NCBI RefSeq assembly: GCF_009857475.1
Contig: NZ_WWCJ01000002.1
Coordinates: 248,001 to 312,000, forward strand
DNA: 64,000 nucleotides
Direction: 5' to 3'
Source: Pseudoduganella guangdongensis
GTDB taxonomy: Bacteria; Pseudomonadota; Gammaproteobacteria; Burkholderiales; Burkholderiaceae_D
Shown: positions 52,535 through 61,891 of the stretch, piece after piece
How the letters are laid out: every line of letters starts with the position of its first letter
Numbering within the stretch: the first letter of the stretch is position 1
Notes under the pieces: generated by a model
The model's input: only the letters and a program-made list of their open reading frames with translations
What the model was told of the DNA's origin: nothing
Database searches by the model: none
Translations under genes and position numbers: made by a program

Positions 52535-53794
52535 TCAACTGTAATCGCGCACATCGTCGATGATCTTGCCGTCATTTGGCAAACTGCCGCGCGGCGCGAA
52601 TTTCACCTCACCACGCAATTTGGTGATGTCGCGGATGGTGGCGATGATGTCGGCGGCCTGCGATTCGATGGCGGGATCGTCGGTTTCGCAGTGCAGTGTC
52701 ATGACCTCGTCGGCGATTTTTCCCGACACCACCAGGCGCGCCTTGCCCAGGCCCGGGTGGCGGCGCGTGATTTCGTGCACCTGCGAAGGGTGGACGAACA
52801 TGGCGCGTACCTTGGTGGTTTGGTCGGCGCGCCCCAGCCAGCCCTTGATGCGGGTGTTGGTGCGGCCGCAGGGCGAGGGTCCGCTGTCGGGCAGCACGGC
52901 CGACAAGTCGCCGGTGGCAAAGCGGATCAGCGGGTAATCGGCATTGAACAGGGTCACCACGACTTCGCCCACCTCGCCCGGCGCCACCGGCACGCCGGAG
53001 CCGGGGCGCACGATCTCCAGCAGCACGTCTTCGTCCAGCACCATGCCGGGATTGAGCTTGCCGTTGCTGCGCGTTTCGTAAGCCATGCTGCCCACATCGG
53101 CGGAGGCGTAGGTTTGCAGCACCTCGGGCACGCCGTGCGCGGCGAACCATTGGCGCAGCGATTCGGGCAGGGCTTCCGCGCCTATCAGCGCGCGCTTCAC
53201 GCTGCTGATATCGGCGCCCATTTCGGCGGCTTTTTCGATAATCAGCTTGAGGAAGGAGGGCGTGCCGATATACGTATCCGGCTTCAGCTCGGCCATGGCC
53301 TGCACCTGCAGTTCGGTCTGGCCGGCGCCGGCCGGGATCACGGTGCAGCCGATGCGTTCGGCGCCGCCCTCCACCATGAAGGCGGCGGGCGTGAAGTGGT
53401 AGGAGAAGCAGTTCTGCACCAGGCCGCCGGGGCGCACGCCGGCGGCATACATGGGACGCGAGAAGCGCCACCAGTCGGTGCCGCTGCCTTCGGGATCGAA
53501 AATCGGGCCGGGCGACATGAAGATGCGCCCCAGCTTGCGGGCCGGGGTGCTGTTCAGGCCGCCGAACGGACGCTCCTGCGCTTGCAGCGCCTTCAGGTCG
53601 GACTTGCGCGTGACGGGCAGCTGCGCCAGCGCGGCGCGGCTGTTGATGCTGGCCGCGTCGACGCCGGCCAGGATGCGCGCCCAGCCGGGCGCCGCCTGCG
53701 CCTGCGCCACCAGCAGCGGCAGGCGCTCCATCAAATCGCGTTCGCGCTCGGCGTGCGGGCGCGTTTCCAGGCTGTCGAGGGTTTCGGCCATCAT
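52535..53794 (-). CDS. Phenylacetate-CoA-ligase-like AMP-forming enzyme
   Basis: An adenylate-forming ligase of 419 residues related to PaaK: N-terminal region with ALAQLPVTRKSDL, the SGTDWWRFSRPMY segment and GTPSFLKLIIEKAAE, then YASADVGSMAYE (the AMP-site motif) and a C-terminal domain with RIKGWLGRADQTTKVRAMFVHPSQV. PaaK activates phenylacetate; the acid used here is unknown. The ATG overlaps the YjbR stop by 4 bases (ATGA). It is the last gene of the Liv operon, so it may process the imported compound. Confidence 0.87.
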   Translation of the reverse strand: MMAETLDSLETRPHAERERDLMERLPLLVAQAQAAPGWARILAGVDAASINSRAALAQLPVTRKSDLKALQAQERPFGGLNSTPARKLGRIFMSPGPIFDPEGSGTDWWRFSRPMYAAGVRPGGLVQNCFSYHFTPAAFMVEGGAERIGCTVIPAGAGQTELQVQAMAELKPDTYIGTPSFLKLIIEKAAEMGADISSVKRALIGAEALPESLRQWFAAHGVPEVLQTYASADVGSMAYETRSNGKLNPGMVLDEDVLLEIVRPGSGVPVAPGEVGEVVVTLFNADYPLIRFATGDLSAVLPDSGPSPCGRTNTRIKGWLGRADQTTKVRAMFVHPSQVHEITRRHPGLGKARLVVSGKIADEVMTLHCETDDPAIESQAADIIATIRDITKLRGEVKFAPRGSLPNDGKIIDDVRDYS

Positions 53795-54144
53795 GCCGCT
53801 CCTTCAATCTCTCGTTGCAGTTTTTTGGTCAGTTTGGCGAAGATCAGTTCGTGCGAGCGCTTGACCATGGCCTTGGCCTCGGCTTCCGGCAGCTTGGCCA
53901 GGTCCTCCACCAGCACCCACTTCATGCGCGCGAGGTAGGGGGCGGGAATGATGCCGGGGCGGTCGGTCAGCTCCAGGAAACGGTCGTCGTCTACTTTGAG
54001 GGCGATTGCTTTTGCCTTGTCGTTGTCATCCATCACAGCGAACATCTTCTCGCCGACGGAGAACACCAGGTTGTCGCCCCATTTGATATCTTCGGTAACG
54101 CCCGGCAGGCTGCGGCAGAAGTCTTTTGCTTTGTTCAGATTCAT
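53791..54144 (-). CDS. MmcQ/YjbR family protein
   Basis: A 117-residue protein of the YjbR double-wing fold, with FCRSLPGVTEDIKWGDNLVFSVGEKMFAVM near the N-terminus and a C-terminal helix with VKRSHELIFAKLTKK. Members bind DNA or unknown ligands and their function is not settled. It lies between livF (3-base gap) and the PaaK-like gene (4-base overlap), so it is part of the operon. Confidence 0.88.
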   Translation of the reverse strand: MNLNKAKDFCRSLPGVTEDIKWGDNLVFSVGEKMFAVMDDNDKAKAIALKVDDDRFLELTDRPGIIPAPYLARMKWVLVEDLAKLPEAEAKAMVKRSHELIFAKLTKKLQREIEGAA

Positions 54145-54147
54145 AGA

Positions 54148-54948
54148 TCAGGCCAACCAACGTTTGCGGCGGCGATAAAATTTCATGTCGCGGAAGCTTT
54201 TACGCCCCGCGCCCGACATGCCAAGATAGAACTCCTTGACGTCCTCGTTGTTGGCCAGCTCGCTGGCCGCGCCCTCCATCACCACCCGGCCGTTCTCCAG
54301 GATGTAGCCGAAATCCGCATAGCGCAGGGCCACATTGGTGTTCTGCTCGGCCAGCAGGAAGGACACGTTCTCTTTCGCGTTCAGGTCTTTGACGATGCCG
54401 AAAATCTCCTCCACGATCTGCGGCGCGATGCCCATGGAAGGCTCGTCCAGCAGAATCATGGAAGGCTTGGCCATCAAAGCGCGGCCGATGGCGCACATCT
54501 GCTGCTCGCCGCCGGAGGTGTAGCCGGCCTGGCTGTTGCGGCGTTCGCGCAGGCGGGGAAAGTAGTGGTACACCTTGTCCAGCGCATCTTTCAGTTCGCT
54601 GCGCGCCAGGCTGCGCGTATAAGCGCCTGTCAGCAAATTCTCCTCGATCGTCAGGTGGCCGAAGCAATGGCGTCCCTCCATCACTTGCGACAGCCCGCGC
54701 TTGACCAGCTCATTGGGCGTGAGCTGGTCGATGCGTTCGCCCTTGAATTGCACCTCGCCCTTGGTCACGTCGCCGCGCTCACCGCGCAGCAGGGTCGAGA
54801 TGGTCTTCAATGTGGTGGACTTGCCGGCGCCGTTGGCGCCCAGCAGGGCGACGATCTTGCCCTGCGGGACTTGCAGCGACACGCCTTTCAGCACCAGGAT
54901 CACGTGGTCGTAAATGACCTCGATGTTATTCACCGACAGGTAGCTCAT
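54148..54948 (-). CDS. livF: ABC transporter ATP-binding protein LivF
   Basis: One of two ATPase subunits of a hydrophobic-substrate importer. The 266-residue protein has Walker A GANGAGKS, the LivF-type LTPNELVKRGLSQV, the signature TSGGEQQMCAIGRALM, Walker B MILLDEPSMGIAP, and H-loop/Q-loop features. The C-terminus carries a short basic extension (FRDMKFYRRRKRWLA) beyond the usual 235 residues. It is encoded 7 bases after livK. Confidence 0.94.
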   Translation of the reverse strand: MSYLSVNNIEVIYDHVILVLKGVSLQVPQGKIVALLGANGAGKSTTLKTISTLLRGERGDVTKGEVQFKGERIDQLTPNELVKRGLSQVMEGRHCFGHLTIEENLLTGAYTRSLARSELKDALDKVYHYFPRLRERRNSQAGYTSGGEQQMCAIGRALMAKPSMILLDEPSMGIAPQIVEEIFGIVKDLNAKENVSFLLAEQNTNVALRYADFGYILENGRVVMEGAASELANNEDVKEFYLGMSGAGRKSFRDMKFYRRRKRWLA

Positions 54949-54955
54949 TGGCTTC

Positions 54956-56260
54956 TCACTTCAGGCAGGCCGGGGTGATTTTTTTCTCGGCGGCGTATTT
55001 GCCGGACGATTCATCCACCAGTTTGCGCAGCAGGACCTTATCGCCCACCACCCAGTTCGGGGTAATGGCCTTCCATGCCTTGCCGTCCCACTGCTGCACT
55101 TTGACCGCGCCCGAACCTTCATGGTCCTCGCAGGAGGTCTTCACGGTCGGGAACATATTGTGCACGCCCAGCACCTTCTGGCGCGCTTCGTCGATGTTCA
55201 GGTTTTCCAGGCCCCAGCGCAGCTGCTCGCCGCTGACCGGCTTGCCCTTGCCGAACTTGTCCTGCGCGGTGCGCATGGCTTCCACGTACATCACGCCGGC
55301 GGTCAGGCCGCGCATGTGGTACACGGAACCGATACGGGTTTGGTCGGCCAGGTTGCCTTTGCCGCCGGCATACACTTTCTTGCGCAGTTCATCCAGCAGC
55401 GGGTAGTTGCCTGGGGTGTTGAAGGTCATCGAGGTGTAGCCTTTGGCGGCGTCGCCCGACGGTACGGTGTCCTCCTCGGAGCCGGCCCACCATACGCCCA
55501 GCATCTTGTCGCGCGGGAAGCCGTTGCGCTGCGCGGTCTTGATGGCGACCGAGTTCATGACGCCCCAACCCCACAGGATCACGTAGTCAGGCTTGGCCTG
55601 GCGGATCTGCAGCCATTGCGACTGCTGCTCGCTGCCTGGCGGCGCGACCGGGATCTTGACCAGTTCAAAGCCGTATTGGCTGGACATGGCTTCCAGCACC
55701 GGCAGCGGCTCCTTGCCGAAAGCGGAATCGTGGTACAGGTGCACGATCTTTTTGCCTTTCAGCTTGTCCATGCCGCCGCTCTTGTCGCCCAGGTACTTGA
55801 TCATGCCGGCGGCCTGGCTCCAGTAGTTGGAGATCAGCGGGAAGACGTAGGGGAAGACTTTGCCGTTGGCGGCGTCGGAACGGCCGTAGCCCAGGGTCGT
55901 CATCGGGATCTTGTCCTGCGGGATGCGGTCCAGGATGCCGTAGGCGATGCCGGTGGACAGCGGTTCCACCACGGTGGCGCCGCCGTTCTTGGTTTTCAGG
56001 CGCTCATAGCATTCGACCCCGCGCGAAGGGTTGTACTCGGTTTCGCATTCTTCCCAGCTGATTTTCACGCCGTTCACGCCGCCGTTGGCGTTGACCAGGT
56101 TGAAGTAGTCGATGATGCCGCCATAGAAGCCGGAGCCGCCTGCCGCATAAGGGCCGACGCGATAGGAGGGCAGGGCGACGAACTGGTCGCCTGGCTGCGC
56201 CCATGCGCTGCTGGCGGCGATGCTGCTTGCTACGGCAAGTCCAAGTACGAGCGATTTCAT
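54956..56260 (-). CDS. livK: Liv-type periplasmic substrate-binding protein
   Basis: A 434-residue binding protein with signal peptide MKSLVLGLAVASSIAASSAWA and two lobes; typical features are FLALPS-like QFVALPSYRVGPYAAGG, NANGGVNGVKISWEECET, LGYGRSDAANG and VHLYHDSAFGKEPL. It is longer than classical LivK and belongs to the group found with AMP-binding CoA ligases, so its substrate may be an aromatic or aliphatic acid rather than leucine. It lies between livM and livF. Confidence 0.92.
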   Translation of the reverse strand: MKSLVLGLAVASSIAASSAWAQPGDQFVALPSYRVGPYAAGGSGFYGGIIDYFNLVNANGGVNGVKISWEECETEYNPSRGVECYERLKTKNGGATVVEPLSTGIAYGILDRIPQDKIPMTTLGYGRSDAANGKVFPYVFPLISNYWSQAAGMIKYLGDKSGGMDKLKGKKIVHLYHDSAFGKEPLPVLEAMSSQYGFELVKIPVAPPGSEQQSQWLQIRQAKPDYVILWGWGVMNSVAIKTAQRNGFPRDKMLGVWWAGSEEDTVPSGDAAKGYTSMTFNTPGNYPLLDELRKKVYAGGKGNLADQTRIGSVYHMRGLTAGVMYVEAMRTAQDKFGKGKPVSGEQLRWGLENLNIDEARQKVLGVHNMFPTVKTSCEDHEGSGAVKVQQWDGKAWKAITPNWVVGDKVLLRKLVDESSGKYAAEKKITPACLK

Positions 56261-56288
56261 GTGATGTCTCCAGGTTTATAGTTGCCGC

Positions 56289-57347
56289 TCAGTGCGGGAA
56301 GGGCCACAGGCGGAGTTTCTCTTTACCGATTTGCCACAAACGCGCCAGACCGTGGGGTTCCACGATCAGGAAGAAGATGATCAGGGCGCCGAACACCATC
56401 AGCTCCAGGTTGGAGGCGACCGTGGTGGGCAGGGCCAGGCCGTGCGCCAGAATGTTCAGGAACACCGGCAGCAGCACGATGAAGGCCGCGCCGAGGAAGG
56501 AGCCCAGGATCGAGCCGACGCCGCCGATGATGATCATGAACAGGATGCGGAAGGACAGGTCCAGGTTATAGGCTTCCGGCTCCACGGTGCCGAGGTAGGC
56601 GTAGGCGTACAGCGCGCCGGCCACGCCGCAGTAGAAGGAGCTCACCGCAAACGCCAGCAGCTTGGTGCGCATCAGGCGGATGCCAATTACTTCCGCCGCC
56701 ACGTCCATGTCGCGCACCGCCATCCAGGAGCGGCCCACATTGGAGCGGATCATGTTCTTGGCCAGCAGGGCCATGAGCGCCACCACGGCCAGCACCAGCA
56801 GGTATTTACGGGCCGGGGTATCGAAGGCATAGCCCAGGATCTCCATCTTCTGCGCGGTGATCACGCCGGAAGAGCTGTAATTCGTGAGCCAGCCGATCTT
56901 GGTCAGGCACCACACCACAAAGAACTGGGTCGCCAGGGTGGAGGCGGCCAGGTAGAAGCCGCGAATGCGCAGGGATGGCAGGCCAAACGCCATGCCGACC
57001 ATGGCCGCGCACAGGCCGCCCAGCACAAAGGCCAGCAGCAGCGGGAGGCCGGGAATGCGCAGCACGAAGTTATACGAGGCGAAAGCGCCCACCGCCATGA
57101 AGGCGGCGGTGCCGAGCGAGAGCTGGCCCGCATAGCCGGTCAGGATGTTCAGGCCCAGCGCCGCCAGCGAGAAAATCAGGAAGGGAATGAAGATGGCCGA
57201 CAACATGTAGGGCGAGGCCACCATGGGCAGCACCAGCAGCGCGATCGCCAGCGTGGTGAGCAAGGCGATGCGGTCCTGGCGGATCGGCAGGATCTGGCCG
57301 TCCGCCTCGTAGCTGGTTTTGAATTGTCCTGCTTCGCGGTAGAACAT
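56289..57347 (-). CDS. livM: ABC transporter permease LivM
   Basis: Permease subunit of 352 residues with about ten helices. The Liv-type motif GYAGQLSLGTAAFMAVGA, the EAA-like SNVGRSWMAVRDMDVAAEVIGIRLMRTKL loop (which contacts the ATPase) and the conserved IGGVGSILGSFLGAAFI are all present. The ATG at 57347 follows the livH stop by 3 bases. Confidence 0.95.
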   Translation of the reverse strand: MFYREAGQFKTSYEADGQILPIRQDRIALLTTLAIALLVLPMVASPYMLSAIFIPFLIFSLAALGLNILTGYAGQLSLGTAAFMAVGAFASYNFVLRIPGLPLLLAFVLGGLCAAMVGMAFGLPSLRIRGFYLAASTLATQFFVVWCLTKIGWLTNYSSSGVITAQKMEILGYAFDTPARKYLLVLAVVALMALLAKNMIRSNVGRSWMAVRDMDVAAEVIGIRLMRTKLLAFAVSSFYCGVAGALYAYAYLGTVEPEAYNLDLSFRILFMIIIGGVGSILGSFLGAAFIVLLPVFLNILAHGLALPTTVASNLELMVFGALIIFFLIVEPHGLARLWQIGKEKLRLWPFPH

Positions 57348-57350
57348 CGC

Positions 57351-58253
57351 TCAGATCCTCCGGATGATTTTTTCGCCGAACAGCCCTTCCGGGCGCACCA
57401 GCAGGAACAGCAGGGCCAGAACATAAGGGAACCAGCCCTCGATGCCGCCGCCCACGAGGGGGCCGATATAGACTTCGGCCAGCTTTTCCGAGGCGCCGAT
57501 AATCAGCCCGCCCACGATGGCGCCAGGCACGGAAGTGAAGCCGCCCAGGATCAGCACCGGCAGCGCCTTCAGCGCGATGAAGGTCAGCGCGAACTGCACG
57601 CCATTGCGGGCGCCCCACAGCAGTCCGGCCACCAGGGCCACCATGCCCGCCACCGCCCACAGGATGCCCCAGATGCGCTGCAGCGGAATACCGACCGCCT
57701 GCGCAGCCTGGTGGTCGTCCGCCACCGCGCGCAGGGCGCGGCCAACCTTGGTCTTGGCGAACATCAGTGCCAGCGCCGCCACCATCACGCCGCAGATCGC
57801 TGCGGCAGTCAGGTCGAACTTGGAGATGACGATGTTGAACTTCTCCATCAGGTACTCGCTCGGCACATCCTCAATCGGGATATCCAGCTTGTGCACCTGA
57901 GAACCCCAGATCAGCTGCGCCAGCCCTTCGATGAAGAAGGCCAGGCCGATGGTGGCCATGAACAGGGTAATCTCAGGCTGGTTCACCAGCGGCCGCAGCA
58001 CCACGCGCTCGATGGCCAGCCCGAGGATGATCATGGCCAGGACGGTGGCGGGGATGGCCAGCCAGAGCGAGAGCCCGAACTTGTCCATGAAGCCGACCGT
58101 GGTCAGGGCGGCGAAGAACACCATGGCGCCCTGGGCGAAGTTGAACACGCCGGACGCCTTGTAGATCAGCACAAAGCCGATTGCCACCAGCGCATACATC
58201 ACACCGGACAACAGGCCGCCAATCAGCACTTCGGCGAAGAATGTCATATCCAT
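57351..58253 (-). CDS. livH: ABC transporter permease LivH
   Basis: Permease subunit of 300 residues. It has the N-terminal LIGGLLSGVMYALVAIGFVLIYKASGVFNFAQGAMVFFAA motif of LivH (given as two parts: the YALVAIGF helix and the NFAQGA turn), the RALRAVADDHQAAQAVGI coupling loop and ALPVLILGGFTSVPGAIVGG. ATG 58253 overlaps the livG stop by one base (TAATG). A longer open frame upstream runs out of phase through livG and is not real. Confidence 0.95.
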   Translation of the reverse strand: MDMTFFAEVLIGGLLSGVMYALVAIGFVLIYKASGVFNFAQGAMVFFAALTTVGFMDKFGLSLWLAIPATVLAMIILGLAIERVVLRPLVNQPEITLFMATIGLAFFIEGLAQLIWGSQVHKLDIPIEDVPSEYLMEKFNIVISKFDLTAAAICGVMVAALALMFAKTKVGRALRAVADDHQAAQAVGIPLQRIWGILWAVAGMVALVAGLLWGARNGVQFALTFIALKALPVLILGGFTSVPGAIVGGLIIGASEKLAEVYIGPLVGGGIEGWFPYVLALLFLLVRPEGLFGEKIIRRI

Positions 58254-59065
58254 TAGTGGGCCACTCCGAGATAAGCGTCGATCACATCCTGGTTGGTGCG
58301 GACCTCGTCCGGCGTGCCGTCGCCGATCTTCTTGCCGTAGTCCAGAACCACCACGCGGTCCGAGATATCCATCACCACGCCCATATCGTGCTCGATCAGC
58401 ACGATGGTGGTGCCGAATTGCTCGTTCACGTCGAGGATGAAGCGGCACATGTCCTGCTTCTCTTCCACGTTCATGCCCGCCATCGGCTCGTCCAGCAGCA
58501 GGATCTGCGGTTCGGCGGCCAGCGCCCGGCCCAGCTCCACGCGCTTTTGCAGGCCGTAGGGCAGGCGGCCCACGGGCGTCTTGCGGATATGCTGGATCTC
58601 CAGGAAATCGATCACCTCCTCGCATTTGCGGCGGTGCGCGATCTCCTCGCGCCGCGCCGGCCCCCAGTACAGGGCCTGCAGCAGGAAGTTCGACTGCATC
58701 TTCAGGTTGCGGCCGGTCATGATGTTGTCCAGCACCGTCATGCCCTTGAACAGCGCGATATTCTGGAAGGTGCGCGCAATGCCGGATTTGGCGGCCGCGT
58801 AGCAATCCATATTCTTGCGGTGCTGGCCGCGATAGATGATCTCGCCCTGCTGCGGGCGGTACACGCCGTTGATCACGTTCAGCATCGAGCTTTTGCCCGC
58901 GCCGTTCGGGCCGATGATGGCGCGGATCTCATGCTCGCGCACATCGAAGGAAATGTTGGTCAGCGCCTTCACCCCGCCGAAAGACAGCGAGATATTGCGC
59001 AGGTCCAGGATCACGTCGCCGACCTTGCGGCCGGCGCTGATCGCGCTCGGTTCGTTCATTTGCAT
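58253..59065 (-). CDS. livG: ABC transporter ATP-binding protein LivG
   Basis: The second ATPase subunit, 270 residues: Walker A GPNGAGKSS, the LivG insertion GIARTFQNIALFKGMTVLDN, signature PYGLQKRVELGRALA, Walker B ILLLDEPMAGMN and the H-loop LIEHDMGVVM. ATG 59065 (MQMNEPS) is chosen because GGAG lies 8 bases upstream; a GTG three codons earlier is too close to it. It starts 14 bases after the CoA ligase stop, heading the ABC part of the operon. Confidence 0.95.
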   Translation of the reverse strand: MQMNEPSAISAGRKVGDVILDLRNISLSFGGVKALTNISFDVREHEIRAIIGPNGAGKSSMLNVINGVYRPQQGEIIYRGQHRKNMDCYAAAKSGIARTFQNIALFKGMTVLDNIMTGRNLKMQSNFLLQALYWGPARREEIAHRRKCEEVIDFLEIQHIRKTPVGRLPYGLQKRVELGRALAAEPQILLLDEPMAGMNVEEKQDMCRFILDVNEQFGTTIVLIEHDMGVVMDISDRVVVLDYGKKIGDGTPDEVRTNQDVIDAYLGVAH

Positions 59066-59079
59066 GGTGCGCACTCCGC

Positions 59080-61002
59080 TCAGGCTGCCTTGAGGTCCAT
59101 GATCCGCAGGTCCGCCGCCACCATGCCGGTGCGGCCATCCTCGAATTTGACCTGGGTTTCGATGTATTGCGACGCTTTACCGCCGTACAGCGCCTCGATC
59201 AGCACCGCGTACTTCTCGGCGATGAATTTGCGCCGCACCTTGCGGGTGCGGGTCAGCTCGTCGTCGTCGGGGTCGAGCTCCTTGTGCAGCACCAGGAAAC
59301 GGTGCACCTGCGTATCCGCCATCAGCGCTTCCTGCGCCAGGTCGGCGTTGACCTTTTCCACGCATTCCTTCACCAGCGCGTAGGTTTGCTCATGCGCGGC
59401 CAGGTCGGTGTAGCCCGAGTAGGAGATGCCGCGCCGTTCGGCCCAGTTGCCCACCGCCTCCATATCGATGTTGATGAAGGCGGTCACCTTGTCGCGCTCA
59501 TGGCCAAAGGCCACAGCCTCCTTGATGAAGGGGAAGAACTTCAGCTTGTTCTCAATGTAGTTGGGCGCGAAGATGGCGCCGTTGTTCATCTTGCCCACGT
59601 CCGCCGCGCGGTCGATGATGCGCAGGTGGCCGTCGTTGTCGAAGATGCCGGCATCGCCGGTGTGGAAGTAGCCTTCGCTGTCGATCGCTTCCGCCGTGGC
59701 ATCGGCGCGCTTGTAGTAGCACTGCATCAGGGTGGGCGACTTGACCAGCACCTCGCCGTTCGGCGCCAGCTTCACTTCCACGCCCGGCGCCGGCTTGCCG
59801 ACCGAATCGAACTTGATTTCGCCATCCGGCTGCAGGCAAATGTAGGCGCAGGTTTCGGTGGAACCGTAGAACTGCTTCAGGTTCACGCCGATGGAGCGGT
59901 AGAAGCGGAACAGGTCCGGCCCGATGGCGGCGCCCGCCGTGTAAGCCACGCGGATGCGCGACATGCCCAGCACATTGCGCAGCGGCCCATAGACCAGCAC
60001 ATTGCCGATGGCGTAGCTGAGGCGCGCGCCGAAGGGCACCGGCTTGCCGTCCAGGATATCGGAGCCGACGCGGCGCGCCACGTTCATGAAGTGGTGGAAC
60101 ATCTTGCGCTTGATGGTGCCCGCGTCTTCCATGCGGATCATCACTTGCGTCAGCATGTTCTCGAAGATGCGCGGCGGCGCGAAGTAGTAGGACGGGCCGA
60201 TCTCGCGCAAATCCGTGGTGACGGTATCGGACGACTCCGGGCAGTTCACGGTAAAGCCGGCGGTCACCGCCTGCGCGAACGAGAACAGGCAATCGCCGAC
60301 CCAGGCCATGGGCAGGTAGGACAGCACGTTTTCCGCGTCGGTCAGCTTGTCGAAGCTGATGCCGCCGGTGGCCGCCGACAGCAGCGCCTTATGGGTCTGG
60401 CACACGCCTTTCGGTTTGCCGGTGGTGCCGGAGGTGTACAGGATGATGGCGCTGTCGCTCTCCTTGCCCTCCGCAATCGCCGCCTCGTAGAAGCCGGGAT
60501 GCGCCTTGTCATACGCGCGCCCCAGCTTCTGCAGGCGGGCATAGGACATCAGCTGCCCATGTGTGTAATTGCGCATGCCCCGCTCGTCTTCATAGGCGAT
60601 GTGCTTGATGTTCGGGCATTGCTCGCACAGGTCGAGCAGCTTATCGACCTGCTCCTGGTCCTCCACGATGGCGTAGGCGATTTCCGCATTCTCCAGCACG
60701 AAGGCCATGTCGGCCGCCGGCGCGTCCTGGTACATCGGCACCGGCACACCGCCCAGGCATTGCGCCGCCAGCATCGACCAGTACAAGCGCGGACGGTTGT
60801 CGCCGATAATGGCCAGGTTCATGCCGCGCTGGAAGCCGATCGATGCCAGGCCGCAGGCCAGCGCCCGCACCTCGGCATTCACCTGCTGCCAGTCCCAGGT
60901 CTGCCAGATGCCCAGGTCCTTTTCGCGGAACGCAGGCTTGTGCGGCCGCTCCTTGCCATGCTGAAGCAGCCTGCGAGGGAAGGTCGTGAGATTATCCTGC
61001 AC
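59080..61002 (-). CDS. Long-chain acyl-CoA synthetase-like AMP-binding enzyme
   Basis: First gene of the operon: a 640-residue adenylate-forming ligase with the P-loop YTSGTTGKPKG (189-199), the motif FYGSTETCAYICLQPDGEI, a C-terminal GDAGIFDNDGHLRIIDR, and NYIENKLKFFPFIKEAV. Length and motifs fit the FadD15-like (long-chain) subgroup. As gene partner of the Liv importer and of the PaaK-like ligase it may activate the imported acid. It diverges from the Crp/Fnr regulator at 61138, 135 bp away. Confidence 0.92.
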   Translation of the reverse strand: MQDNLTTFPRRLLQHGKERPHKPAFREKDLGIWQTWDWQQVNAEVRALACGLASIGFQRGMNLAIIGDNRPRLYWSMLAAQCLGGVPVPMYQDAPAADMAFVLENAEIAYAIVEDQEQVDKLLDLCEQCPNIKHIAYEDERGMRNYTHGQLMSYARLQKLGRAYDKAHPGFYEAAIAEGKESDSAIILYTSGTTGKPKGVCQTHKALLSAATGGISFDKLTDAENVLSYLPMAWVGDCLFSFAQAVTAGFTVNCPESSDTVTTDLREIGPSYYFAPPRIFENMLTQVMIRMEDAGTIKRKMFHHFMNVARRVGSDILDGKPVPFGARLSYAIGNVLVYGPLRNVLGMSRIRVAYTAGAAIGPDLFRFYRSIGVNLKQFYGSTETCAYICLQPDGEIKFDSVGKPAPGVEVKLAPNGEVLVKSPTLMQCYYKRADATAEAIDSEGYFHTGDAGIFDNDGHLRIIDRAADVGKMNNGAIFAPNYIENKLKFFPFIKEAVAFGHERDKVTAFINIDMEAVGNWAERRGISYSGYTDLAAHEQTYALVKECVEKVNADLAQEALMADTQVHRFLVLHKELDPDDDELTRTRKVRRKFIAEKYAVLIEALYGGKASQYIETQVKFEDGRTGMVAADLRIMDLKAA

Positions 61003-61086
61003 GGTGTCTCCTTGGATTTTTAGGTGCGCCTTTTCGTTGGGATGCGCTTTTTGTGTGATGATATTAGCGTGAGCTAGTTCGCAAGG

Positions 61087-61104
61087 TTGTCATTTCAGAG
61101 ACAA
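61087..61104. promoter_or_regulatory. Candidate Crp/Fnr-type operator in the divergent region
   Basis: TTGTCATTTCAGAGACAA is an 18-bp inverted repeat (TTGTC-N8-GACAA) located 34 bp before the Crp/Fnr gene and about 85 bp from the CoA ligase start. Its size and symmetry suit a Crp/Fnr dimer, which suggests autoregulation and control of the Liv operon. Confidence 0.55.
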
Positions 61105-61137
61105 TTCGGCGACTTTTGATGGTGCGACGCAACAACA

Positions 61138-61821
61138 ATGAAAAACGAACCGAGCCTGATTCAAGCCATACGCAATTCCACCTGGGCTCCCGCGCTCACA
61201 GCGGAGCAACTGGCGCGGGTGGAGGCCACCTGTTACGAGGAATTTATCCCCAAAGGCGGTTTTGTTTGCCGCAAAGGCGAGGTGGTCGATAATTGGATCG
61301 GCATTATTTCGGGCATGGTGAAAATGAATAATTTTTCGCCTAACGGGAAAAGCGTCACATTTACCGGCGTCCCGCCCGGCGGCTGGTTTGGCGAAGGCTC
61401 TTTATTGAAAGACGAGCACCGCAAATACGACGCCATGACCCTGCGCGACAGCCGCATTGCACGCATGCCCGCCGTCACCTTCCACTACCTGCTCGAGAAT
61501 AGCCTACCCTTCACCAGGTTCTTATTGATGCAGCTCAATGAACGTTTAGGTCAGTTCATCGGCATGGTGGAAAACGAACGCTTGCTGGATCCCGATACCC
61601 GGGTCGCAAGGTGCCTTGCATCACTATTTAATTCCCATCTGTATCCCGGCAGCGAACGGCTGGTGCAGATATCCCAGGAAGAGGTCGGCCTGCTGTCGGG
61701 TTCCTCGCGCCAGCGCGCCAACCAGGCGCTGCAAGTGCTGGAGAAGGAGGGCCTGTTGCGCGTTGACTACGGCGGCATCCGCATCCTCGACCTCGACGGC
61801 CTGCGCCGCTTCGAAGCCTGA
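61138..61821 (+). CDS. Crp/Fnr family transcriptional regulator
   Basis: A 227-residue regulator: cyclic-nucleotide-binding-like beta roll (VCRKGEVVDNWIGIISGMVKM, GGWFGEGSLL) and a C-terminal winged helix with VGLLSGSSRQRANQALQVLEKEGLLRVDYGG. Only two cysteines (C32, C59-like positions) are in the N-terminal part and not arranged for an iron-sulfur cluster of FNR, so effector type is uncertain. Divergent to the CoA ligase-Liv operon with a palindrome between them, so it is the probable regulator. Confidence 0.9.
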   Translation: MKNEPSLIQAIRNSTWAPALTAEQLARVEATCYEEFIPKGGFVCRKGEVVDNWIGIISGMVKMNNFSPNGKSVTFTGVPPGGWFGEGSLLKDEHRKYDAMTLRDSRIARMPAVTFHYLLENSLPFTRFLLMQLNERLGQFIGMVENERLLDPDTRVARCLASLFNSHLYPGSERLVQISQEEVGLLSGSSRQRANQALQVLEKEGLLRVDYGGIRILDLDGLRRFEA

Positions 61822-61891
61822 ACGAGTGTTCCTTAACAGACCAGCTTGCACGAAGGGAGCAAGCTGAACCTATCTGTTATGGGAGGACATC

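Noticed and set aside
56292..58256. 654-residue plus-strand open frame opposite livM and livH
   Set aside because: His/Gln/Arg-rich antisense shadow of two conserved permeases.
57351..58805. 484-residue frame beginning upstream of livH
   Set aside because: The upstream part lies out of phase within livG; livH starts at 58253 with the usual N-terminus.
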